DNA of 64,000 nucleotides from Drechmeria coniospora (Eukaryota; Ascomycota; Sordariomycetes; Hypocreales; Ophiocordycipitaceae). The notes beneath the pieces were generated by a model. That model was given only the letters and a program-made list of their open reading frames with translations, searched no databases and had not been told where the DNA came from. Shown here piece by piece: positions 22,564 to 32,022 of this stretch. Numbering within the stretch: the first letter of the stretch is position 1; each line of letters begins with the position of its first letter. The translations under genes and the position numbers were made by a program. The stretch spans positions 7,436,520-7,500,519 of the forward strand of contig NC_054389.1 in NCBI RefSeq assembly GCF_001625195.1, written 5' to 3'.

Positions 22564-23457
22564 ATGGCATCTGCCATCGAGACCTCGCCGCAGATGCACT
22601 CCCCTCATGCCGCCGAGGGCAGGCGACCAAGAGGCACGCCCACTCGTCGGCCATCGTGATAAGATGGACCGTCCCCTCGCCTCCTGCTCGCCGGCTAACT
22701 CGTCTACGCTGCAGGCATCCTGAAGAATTCATCACGCCGCAAGTCCTCGCCGCCCGTCTCCCCTCAGCAGCGGGAGCGGTCCATGTCAGGCAGGGAAGTG
22801 ACGCTCGCCAACACGCAAATCAACGCCGGGCGAAGCTCCTCCTCGACCACAGGCCGGCCCCTCGGCTCTCGTCGCCAGTCGGCCGCGAGCAACCACCCGG
22901 ACGACCTGCCCGAGGGTTCGCAGCGCCTCAAGTGGGACGAGGCAAACCTCTACCTCACCGAGCAGGAGCGCACGTCGACGATGAAGATTACGGAACCAAA
23001 GACGCCCTATGCCAAGCACTACGACCCGGCCGAAGATCCGTCCGACGACGACGAGGCCCCCCCGCGCGATTACATGGAGGCTGGTGGTTCTCTCCGCAAG
23101 GCTGCAGGCGCGCGCGCTGAAGACGACATTCCGGGTCTTAGTCTGGGCGAACCGGAAGAGGAGGTCCCGGAAGGCCAAGCGGGGGCAGAGGCGGACGGCG
23201 AGGCCTTTCCACGCACCGGCTCGGAGAAGAGCGTTCATGTGGAGCCCGAAGACGCCACCCCCAGCGCCGAAGACGAGATGCTGGGCCTTTCGCCCGAGGA
23301 GCGGGAGAAGCACCGCAAGTTCGAAGCACTACGCAAGAAGCACTACGAGATGAAGAACGTCGCGCAGCTGCTGGGGCATCCCGAGTACATCCCCGAGGAC
23401 GAGGACGATGACGAGGGCAGTCGAATGCCGCCACCGCTGCCCAACGGTTCCGCCTAG
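22564..23457 (+). CDS. glc8: Protein phosphatase 1 regulatory inhibitor 2 (Glc8/IPP-2)
   Basis: Proposed exons 22564-22633 and 22715-23457, 270 aa. The second exon opens with GILKNSSRR, the conserved PP1-binding KGILK element. It continues with LKWDEANLYLTEQER (the WDE...L signature) and MKITEPKTPYAKHYDPAED, matching inhibitor-2 KIxEPxTPY, whose Thr is the known phosphorylation site. The acidic C-terminal half ends in EDEDDDEG, with FEALRKKHYEMKNVAQLLG, the conserved Kx3HYxMK helix that occupies the PP1 active site. It modulates PP1 activity and chaperones its assembly. Exon 1 needs an exit in phase 1. The best-fitting junction uses a GC donor at 22634 (AGAG|GCACGC) and gives RRPRGILKN; the only phase-compatible GT donor (22646) is weak and replaces the conserved Gly. 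Confidence 0.88.
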
Positions 23458-23793
23458 TGCCGTGAGGGGCAACGGGAGGTCTTTTTTTCCCCCGGTCCTG
23501 CCCGTGTGTTTGTATGCGTCGCGGATGCGCTGTCGAATTTTGATGTTTGTCGAGCGTCACTGGCCCTGCAAGATCCAGATGCGGTAGCTAGGCAAATGCA
23601 GCATCGTTCCCCATGGTCCCGTCGCCTCGTTTGCATCACGCCGGCATCAGGCCGTCATCACGCACGTCTGCACGCCATCGAACGCGTTCATTCTAAAGTC
23701 GTTGATGCTCGAAAATGGACATGTACATGTAGACACACGGCCCCGGGGTGCCGTTTCATTTTTCGGACGCCTGGTACGTGACGGGACTCGGTC
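23458..23793. other. Convergent spacer between glc8 and lcl2
   Basis: 336 bp between two facing 3' ends; nothing beyond presumptive 3' untranslated sequence seen. Confidence 0.6.
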
Positions 23794-24213
23794 TCATATA
23801 AGGCCCTTGCGCGCCAACTCCAGCTTGCGCGCCGTGCTGCTCGACTGGGAACCGACGCGGGAGACGCATATTCTTCTACCTTCGGCGAGCTCAAATTTTT
23901 CCTCGTTGGCGTCCCAGGCGCAGGGGCAGTGGTGCGGGAAGTGCACGCAGGCGAGCGTGTCTGGGCAGAGGTACTTGTCGCAAACGGCTGCCCACGTCAG
24001 CATCGGGCACGGAGGAATCGTCGTCAGAGGTCGGCCGGTCAACTTACAACCCTGGTATTGAAGACGGTAGCGGTTGGCGTCGCTTGGGCTGTTGCCGCCG
24101 CCTTGCTGCTGCTGCTGTTGCTGCTGTTGGCCAGCGTTGAACATCTGGTCGAAGAAGCCGAACTGAGCGACGGCAACGGAGAGGAGGGAAAAAAGGGCGA
24201 GAAGGAGACGCAT
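23794..24213 (-). CDS. lcl2: Lcl2 family small secreted/ER protein
   Basis: Exons 24213-24048 and 23987-23794, intron 24047-23988, 119 aa. The start ATG at 24213 gives [17 protein letters not shown], a clear signal peptide. A Gln run (nine residues) and a GGG patch follow, then after splicing [25 protein letters not shown] and [13 protein letters not shown]. This Cys pattern and wording match the fungal 'long chronological lifespan protein 2' family, linked in yeast to lifespan and ER-associated degradation. The molecular role is not established. The CAG-type repeat that encodes the Gln run is a likely length-polymorphic site. Confidence 0.88.
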   Translation of the reverse strand: MRLLLALFSLLSVAVAQFGFFDQMFNAGQQQQQQQQQGGGNSPSDANRYRLQYQGCKLTGRPLTTIPPCPMLTWAAVCDKYLCPDTLACVHFPHHCPCAWDANEEKFELAEGRRICVSRVGSQSSSTARKLELARKGLI

Positions 24214-24389
24214 CGCGAGCAGCACGAGTGTCGGCTCCCACTATGGTTGAATTGGAAGGGAAGACTTGTCGGGACGAAGAAGCCAGTGTTTGACCAACTG
24301 TCAAATCGCCGGATCAATTGAGTGCTGGCCACTTTGAGCGTAGCACACACTTGAACTTGGAACTAGTCCCACGCCTATCCGATCGATGG

Positions 24390-25020
24390 GTACATTTACA
24401 AGGAATACTACTTATACATGTACTTGTACTTGTGTGCCTGCAGCGAAGTACATGTACTGTAATACTCGCAGAAGTGCATTAGTTGTACATGTACATGCAC
24501 GTACAGGTATACATGTACTCAGTACAAGTGCACCTACTCGTAGCAGTTGCGTACATTTACACCGACAACTACAGTAAGTAAGTACTTGTATTCTGTCCGT
24601 ACATTAATACATCGTACTCGGTAATACTCCGTACGGTACGGAGTACATGTAAGTACGGTAATTACAGTATTACGGAGTACAGCTAATATTATTAATCAGG
24701 TACAGTACTGCACACGGAGTACTGTAGTTGACTTAAGTAGTAGTGCTAGGTACTGTAGAGTAGTTCGTTGTGCAACTATTACTCCGTACTCCGTACAGTA
24801 CAGAGTACAGTATTACGGAGTACAGCTACTATTAATCAAGTACAGTGCTGCACACGGAGTACTGTAATTGACTTAAGTAGTAATTCTAGGTACTGTACTC
24901 CGAGTAATAGTTGTGCAACTATTTTTCCGTACTCTGTACAGTACGGAGTAATATATTGTAGGTACGGAGTACAGTACAGTACAGAAAGTACTTACTTACT
25001 GTACTGTACTTACAAGCCGA
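24390..25020. repeat. GTAC-rich low-complexity island
   Basis: I counted by eye about 40 GTAC tetramers in lines 24361-25020, where chance at 50% GC would give two or three. Words such as ACGGAGTACAG and TACTCCGTACTCC recur on both strands. Confidence 0.8.
24668..24955. repeat. 143-bp imperfect tandem repeat inside the GTAC island
   Basis: Copies begin at 24668 and 24811. Shared blocks include TATTACGGAGTACAGCTA, CACACGGAGTACTGTA and TTGACTTAAGTAGTA, with scattered substitutions and small indels. Confidence 0.8.
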
Positions 25021-25135
25021 ACCCAAAATGGATGACTAAGCGCAAAAACTCCCGTTGCTGCTGAGCTCCCGCTCAATGCCCGAGAAACGGTCGACTCTCC
25101 ACGCTGCCACTTCTCACGGCAAGCACATTGGCGCC

Positions 25136-26036
25136 ATGCGGTTTGTCACAATGCAGCGGCCTGTCCTGGCGGCGGCCTCGGCCTTTGTTCCACGGCTCGG
25201 AATCGGCGCGACGGCTCCTGCTCCCCACGGCTCGCAATTGATGGGTAGCCTTCTCGCCCAGGGCCGACGACATGCGTCCGTCAAGGCCCAGGGAGCCTAC
25301 AAGAAGAAGAGCAAAAGGGGAATCCCCAACAAGCTGGGAGCCAAGCGGACAGGCGGTTCGTTTTCCATTCTCCCCGGACGCCGCCATGGCATCACCTTTT
25401 CGCGGAGACCTCGGCGCTGACCTCGAACCTTCCCCAGACCAGTACGTCATCCCCGGCAACATCATCTACAAGCAGCGCGGCACGCTCTGGTGGCCGGGCG
25501 AGAACTGCATCATGGGCCGCGACCACACGATCCACGCCATGGCGGCGGGCTACGTCAAGTACTACAGAGATGCCAACCGCCACCCCGACCGCAAGTACAT
25601 CGGCGTCGTCTTCGACAAGGCCGACACGCTACCGTACCCGCAGCACGCCGAGCGGAAGCGACGGCTGAACATGACGGCGCACACGATCCGGCCGGCCGAG
25701 GAAAAGCCTGCCGTGTCGCCCTCGGGCATCCCCTTTGAGGTGACGCGCGTCGAGGCGGGCGAGCCGGACCGGCTTCTGAAGCTGCGTGCCGACTACAGCT
25801 ATCGCGAGGACAACTGGCGCATCGGAAGGCTGGTGCGGACAACGGGCCTCCGGACGAAGCGTTTCAGGACACGAAAGCAATGGTTCCGTCACAGGCGGTG
25901 GAGGAGGGAGCGCGAGCTGCAAGGTCAGCGGGCGGCGGAGAAGAAGAGGGCCGAGAGCGGGGAGGGAGTCAAGATGCAAAAGGTGGTGAGCAAGAAGGCA
26001 GCCAAGAAGGCGGCCAAGAAGGCGGCCAAGAAGTAG
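25136..26036 (+). CDS. mrpl2: Mitochondrial large-subunit ribosomal protein bL27m (MRPL2 family)
   Basis: Exons 25136-25355 and 25438-26036, intron 25356-25437, 272 aa from the ATG at 25136; an in-frame ATG at 25076 could add 20 residues. The N-terminus (MRFVTMQRPVLAAASAFVPR) looks like a mitochondrial presequence. The bL27 core follows: HASVKAQGAYKKKSKRG, LGAKRTG spliced to DQYVIPGNIIYKQRGTLWW and PGENCIMGRDHTI. The long C-terminal extension typical of fungal MRP7 includes YVKYYRD and KYIGVVFDKADTLPYP. It ends in a Lys/Ala repeat (KKAAKKAAKKAAKK). It is a component of the mitoribosome near the peptidyl-transferase centre. The neighbours show no functional link. Confidence 0.93.
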
Positions 26037-26264
26037 TGCGAGTCGAGCGAGATGCTGCACATGTACATGAACGAGCCGCACTGCCTGTACGAATACCGTT
26101 GTTTCTTACGTCGTCTGCTCCGGAGATGGCTGCGTTGTGCGTATTTCTGGCAGGCAGACGGCGACCACCGTGTCGACGAGAGGGGATCATCGGCTGCTGA
26201 CGTGCTCCCGCAAGCCGACGACAGCATTTGCAGCCCCGGGCAGAGGTCGCTCTGGAAGAGCAAA

Positions 26265-26760
26265 GGTTTGTGGTACATTCAAGTACATGGACAGTACTTG
26301 TACAGTACTCCGCAGGTACTCCGTAGGAACAACCTGATTAAGCGTTGAAGTAAGTAGATTCCGCAGACAGTATGTGCGGTTCAGTGGTTCGAGTACGTGC
26401 AGTAATACAAGTTGCAGTATTGCAAGTTCAACACAAGTAACATCTCGTGTACTCTGTTGGTACTTTTGCTAGTGATGCCGTACTTGTACTTGCCAACTAC
26501 TAGGTACCTACATGTAAAGGTGTCATAACTTGGGTATCATACTGTACACATACAAGTACACCCAAGCAGAGTACAGGACGGCGGCCTATAAGTACTCGCA
26601 AGTAGGTGCAAGTGAAGTGCACTGTACTTGGAGGTGCTGAAGTACTGTACCTAGGCGTATTTACTAGGTGCCCATGCCGTACAGTACTCTGTCGACTTGC
26701 AATGCGTGGAGTACTCCATACTAGTACTGTTGGCACAAATCAATGTGGCCTAGGTACCTT
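26265..26760. repeat. GTAC-rich low-complexity island
   Basis: Same word family as the other islands (for example CATGGACAGTACTTGTACAG and GCAGGTACTCCGTAGG); non-coding. Confidence 0.7.
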
Positions 26761-27234
26761 TCACTCTATTGTCCTTGTACTTCCACTGTCGTCAAGCTGG
26801 CAGTGTCAAAAAAAAGTTTAGTAATAGTATACTGTAGTGCAGTTGGTGTGAATAGCACTACTACTTCTGGGACTGAGAAACGGATTGGAAATGAAATGCG
26901 TAGAATGTGTAGGTTGAATCTTGGTTGATTGCCTCTACCTTGTTCCTCCAAATTTCAGGGCGGGGCAAGATGGGCTATATAATACACTTATTCCAGTTAC
27001 ACCTATAGACCATTTCCTTGTTCCCTTTCACCTTGGGCAACGGCTGCTTATCCTATAAAAAGCCTCAGACTGTTTGTTTTTATACCGGTGTAACTGAACG
27101 ATGTTGGTGATCCTATTGTTGAATCATCGATCTGGCCTTGCAGTCTTTTCTGTTGTTGGCTGATAGTTGCAGCTTGCGTCAGCCTCTGTACTTATATGGT
27201 AGGATGATCGATGTGGCTGGGAGTGTAATCATTC

Positions 27235-27720
27235 ACCGCACTACGGAGTAATTTACTTACTGCGCAACAGCCAATCTCCTGACAGGCAGAGCCAAGTATG
27301 TCTAACACGAGCACACCAACAACGCACGTCCTCTCTCCAAGTGTGCTGTATTAATACTCGGTATTTGCCTAGCAAATAATTAGAGCAACAGCGCCCAAGG
27401 CGTCTACCTAGTAGTATACTGTAAGTATTAGTATAGAACCTAACTAGTATCTGACTGCTAGGTATTATTACCTACTGGTAGTATTGATGTTGTACTGCGT
27501 ACTTAGGCGCGTACAGTACAGTAGTGAGTAGGTACCTAGTACTAACCTACGGGCTTACCTAGGTACCAGATACCTACCTACTACTGTAAGTACTAGGCAC
27601 TATAGGTAGTTATCTACAAGAGACAAGTATCTGGCTGTACTGTAAGTGCATAAGTACAGTAATGTCAGGTACCCGGTACTTACGTCTTACAAGCAAGAAC
27701 TGCACAGGTACAGTGGCACG
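27235..27720. repeat. GTAC/CCTAGG-rich low-complexity island
   Basis: Variants of TACCTAGGTAC, TACTGTAAGTAC and GTACTTAC are dense; no coding content. Confidence 0.7.
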
Positions 27721-28127
27721 CCCCTCTCAGACGCATTATTACTCATCATTCAATCGCGTTCACCTCGCGGTGCGATTGTTTCCATCACACCCGGTAAACG
27801 GCAGTCTGCCATTCGATGGAGCCGCCACCTTGACCTCGCCCATCTGTGTTTACCGTCCGTTTCTCATTATCTGCCTCGCTCGACCCTCTGCCCTCCAATC
27901 ATCAGGGCGTGCCAGGAGTCCCGACCTCGTGGCCAGGCCAGGCCAGGCAGAGGGCCCAGGTGTCTTCCACGGGGCTTCCTTTGCATCCATCGACGGCACG
28001 AGGTAATCACCCGAATTGCTCGACTTTGGCTGCGCCGATATACGGCATCGATACCATAATCAATAACCAATCCACAGTGTTGCGTTGCCGCTGCGAGGAA
28101 CGAGCACGCGTCTGGCGGAGAGGAAGC

Positions 28128-30813
28128 ATGGCGGCCACCCAAGATCCACCCGCAGCCTTGATGCCGTTCCCAGATCCGGCAAGCTTCAGGAGCGAGGGCG
28201 AGGAGGCTGCGCAGAGCAGACCCGTTGCCCACGTTTCAGCCCATCTCCCGCCTCAAACTTCCCAAGAGGGTGATGGGGGTGAAAAGTCGTCCATCTTGGT
28301 CGGCTTGAAAGCCCTGTTCACGGTGCAGCAGACGACCATGGTGCCGACGCCGGCTCCAACTCCTCCGCTCAACCCGTCTCCGAACCCAGCGACTCCGGTC
28401 CCGATTCCCAAAACGCTTCCCATGACGAAGCACCTGACGAGTCGGTCATCCGTTCCACCGTCGACTCGGCCGGCGGCGACGCCGGTTGTTGATTCGCATT
28501 CCACCTCCCAGAGCCGGCCGCGGAGCCGGCCAGCGTCGACGCCCCCGGAGCAGGACCTGCCGCCGAAGCAAAGTTTGGCGGTCCATGACAGGATCATTGC
28601 CATCAACAGGGTCTGGAAGGAAAAGCGGCAGAAGATGCAGATGAGAGGAAAGGTCAGTCGAACCGAACTGGACTCGGACACCGATTCCGACGACTCGGGC
28701 AGCGACATTCCCTGCCGTCTGCCGGTCCCGAAGGCGAACCGGAGCCCTCCGGCACGGGACAAAGGTGAGCGGTGCACCTGCTTCCGCCGTGGCACGTCTG
28801 ACAACTGCGCAGTGCTTCTTGGCTTGGCCGACGGACCCCATAAGAGTCTCGGCGATTCACTGCCGCCGCAAAAGGTGACGCCAGTGCCGCTGCCCGGTTA
28901 CCCGAAAAGCTCATCTGCCTCGTCGCCGTTGACCGGGACGACTCAAGAAACGTCTCCTTCGCAACGGTCCGATCGTCCAGAGGCCAAATCGAGCGGTTCG
29001 AGGGCGCATCCACCACCATCACCGGAAACACATCTGGTCGGGGAGCTCGGCGAAACCCAGGGAGAAACTCCAGGCGTAAGTCAGGACCAGAGCGTGGCCG
29101 ACGATGACGAATACTCATGCGGCGACGAAACGGACGAAGACGACGGCCGAGCCGTCGTTGTCGTGGACAAGAGACCGCAGGACCGATGCGAGCTGGATGA
29201 TTCTAGCCCGGTCCGTATTGCCTGTGCCAGAAATGGACGTCCTTACTCAAGGTTCAAAAGTACGCCATCGCAAGCCCGCAAGATTCTCGTTGCCGGGCCA
29301 CGACTGACATGAGTTTTAGAGAAGAATGGGGAGACGGAAATGTCAAAGGGCTGCATCATTCCCACCAACTATCGACTTCGAAACCGCCCCCCCAAATACA
29401 TCTGCCCCGTGCGCGATTGTCAAAAGCTCTTCAGGAACATGAGGGCGCTCGGTGGCCACTTTAACTCGAAGCATTGCTACAGCACATTCAACGACAACCG
29501 CGACGGCACCCTCTCGTTGGTGGGCAACTACAAATTGGCCGGCTCCATGTCTCCCGGCATCGTCGTCTCTCAGAACCGTCTTCCGAACGACGCTCCGCCT
29601 CCCGCCGAACCGACTATACCGAACGGGCAAGCGTCGAAGCATGCGCCCATGCAATCGGCACTTTCCCCGAGGTCAAGATCGGTCGAGCAGTTCGAAGATG
29701 GCAGCGCGAATGCTTCGTCGACGCCGAAGCCTGCGAAGCAGGGCTCCTCGCCCTTGGACATGAAGCCGGTCGACTACCTCATGAGCCTGCTTGACGTGTG
29801 CCAGACCAAGCATCGGCGCATGGATATCGAGGAGATGCGTCAGCTTCCGATGCGGCGGGAACTGCCGAGGCAGTGGATCGATTTCCACGGTGGAACGACG
29901 TTGAAGCTTCCTCATTTCGCCACCGTCGTCGCCTACATCGTGGGCGATGAGGTGACCGGCGCCGACGCCTGCCACCGGAGACGTTCGCGCCTGTCCAACG
30001 TCTGCGTCGCTCTCCCGGACGGCATGTCGGTGAGGGCGAAAGGCTTCTTCTCGAGGCAGCCGACGTGTGTCGGCTGCTACTATTACTCGTGCATATATCG
30101 ACAAAAGAACGAATGCAAGTGGGCTCCGCCGCCTTCGTCGGGCCTCTCGGACGTCGACGGCGACGATTCACGAAAAGCAGGCCGCACGCCGGCGGCGGCG
30201 TCGGACGACAGAGCCGTCTCGAGGGTGCGACGATCCGCCGCCCATGGCGAGGTTGCGGGTGAGGGGACCCCGACGGCGGATGGTGGCGTGCGGCACGGCC
30301 GGCGCAAGAGATCCCTCTCATCGGCCGACGGCGGTCCGGCGTCCAAGGTGGCCAAGATCTCGCCCGCGTTTCCGGAGCAGCAGGAGCGGGAAATGGACAT
30401 GGAGGACTGGGAGTTCGCGCCGGGCTTCATCACCGACGCCAGCGGGAACGGGAGTAAGTCGATGCCGGTGCCGAAGGAGACGCGGGCAGCTAACCACGCC
30501 GTCAGATGTCGCCTACTCCGGCGCGTACTTGACCGGCTCTCAGCCCATCACCGTGGCCCCCGAGGTGGGCGTGAACGTCGTCTTCATCGCGCCCGGCACC
30601 AGCAGCAGCTGGCATGCCGAGCCAGATAAGCTCAGGACCTGCAGCGTGACGCGAGGCAAGGTCAAACTCACCATGGGGGGGACGCAAGCCCAGGTGGGCG
30701 AGAACGGCGTTTTCGTCATCAAGCCGGGGCAGAGCTGCCGAGTGGAGAACAAGCGATACGACGTGGCAACGATTCACTGCGTTGCCATGCAGAACTACGA
30801 GCTGGCCGGCTGA
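28128..30813 (+). CDS. C2H2 finger, DUF3716-like Cys domain and CENP-C-like cupin in one protein
   Basis: Exons 28128-29259, 29320-30453 and 30506-30813; introns 29260-29319 and 30454-30505; 857 aa, phases close. The N-terminal 370 residues are Pro/Ser-rich and probably disordered. Near residue 400 a C2H2 finger reads CPVRDCQKLFRNMRALGG then HFNSKH (CX4CX12HX4H). Further on, GADACHRRRSRLSNVCV, KGFFSRQPTCVGCYYYSC and KNECKW resemble the fungal Cys-rich DUF3716. An acidic EREMDMEDWEFAPGFI leads, across intron 2, into a C-terminal 100-residue beta-rich domain (ITVAPEVGVNVVFIAPGTSS, TRGKVKLTMGGTQAQVGE, GVFVIKPGQSCRVENK) that looks like the Mif2/CENP-C dimerising cupin. The basic RHGRRKRS suggests nuclear location. 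A chromatin or DNA-binding role is inferred; no function is known to me. The start is the first ATG after a leader rich in upstream stops. Confidence 0.75.
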
Positions 30814-32022
30814 CGGACGTCTTCGTTTGGCGAGTTCTCGCTTGGCACGCGCTGAGCGCGGGCATGGGGCGCTGATCGTTTGAGCACGAAAGGGTACGAA
30901 GGCTCTGACGATGTTTGGGACGACGTCATTGGACGCTTATTCGACCCAGATGGAAACGGCAAAGGGACGGTGATCTAAGAGCCAGGCGGCGCAAGGTCAA
31001 TGCATGGCAAAGTACAGAACAGTTGATGGACCCTCACAAACACCCCCCCCCTGCCCTGCCCCCCCCTTCCCCCATTCCTGCCCTTCCCCGCAACACATCA
31101 TGGAGTTGTGCTTCGTGAATGATATTCCTTGACTGTGACTGTGGCTGGCTGTGGCTGTAACTATGGTTGTGGCTGTGACGTTGCCTGGGCCATGATGTGT
31201 GACAGCCCAGCCCATTTGCCTTTACAGGCAGGCCTGCGATACGATGGGCACATGGCCATGGCGACGGCCACGGTCACGCGCGGCAGCGCTCACATGAGGT
31301 ACCATGGCGACCAAGCTGGGTCATCGGAGCGGATTTTAATATGACTACGAATCCGAATATAAACATTGGCATGGAGTAGAAGATGACTGATGCGGCAGTT
31401 TGACCGAGGCCGGCCGAAAGCGACCGGCCTCGCGGAGGACGGGCGGTGAGAGGAGGGTTGCCCCGAGGCGCGGCACGCCGTGGCGGGTGTGGGCAAGGCA
31501 CCAAGGACTAATGGTTTTTCCGCGTGGGCGGCACGGATCGGATCCGGGTTGGCTGCGACCGGTGCCGGAGAGGGCTGCCGCCCACAGGCAATGGCAGGGG
31601 ACGTGACTTCCCTGCCAACCCGCAACTCGGCCGCGCTGGGAAGGAACGATGGTGCAGGCAGGCAGGTGATGGATCATGTCGTACGCGATGCGACTTCCTT
31701 GGCATGGACGGAGGGAGGCAAGAAAATTATGAACGTGTCGACTTGATTCTCTGTCCTTCTGCCATGGTGCCTTTCAATCGTCTGCCACTTCATCGCCGTC
31801 GTGTCTTTCTAGCATCCATCACCACCGTCGATGGACTCAGATGCACATACTTGCATACGCTCGATCGTACACGAACAGACACTCAAAGCGGCTTGTGCCA
31901 ACGTTGACGACATCTCGTCGTAATTGCTTCGTTGATTGAATCATCGCCATCGAGTTCCCTTCGCCACAGGCCAAGTAACACGTACAAGAAAGCAGGCAGA
32001 AAGACGACCTACCCTACACTCC
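30814..32022. other. Spacer between the C2H2/cupin gene and the hydrolase-CorA gene
   Basis: No gene is supported. There is a C-run region at about 31040-31085 and a TGTGGC-type simple repeat at about 31130-31185. Several antisense and sense frames of 60-130 codons lack any motif. Confidence 0.55.

Larger units (their letters stand above)
24214..25135. other. Divergent spacer between lcl2 and the bL27m gene
   Basis: Mostly a GTAC-rich island with an internal 143-bp imperfect tandem repeat (both listed separately). The promoters of both flanking genes must lie in or beside it. Confidence 0.6.
26037..28127. other. Spacer between bL27m and the C2H2/cupin gene, no gene seen
   Basis: Two GTAC-rich stretches (about 26265-26760 and 27235-27720) surround an AT-richer middle (26800-27230) that lacks them. 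That middle has a perfect 10-bp inverted repeat (26994-27003 with 27087-27096) and TATA-like words near 26976 and 27054. No RNA gene could be recognised. The last 400 bp should be the leader of the next gene. Confidence 0.55.

Noticed and set aside
22646..22714. GT-AG alternative for the glc8 intron
   Set aside because: Phase is compatible, but the donor GTCGGC is weak and the junction loses the conserved Gly of the PP1-binding motif; kept only as an alternative.
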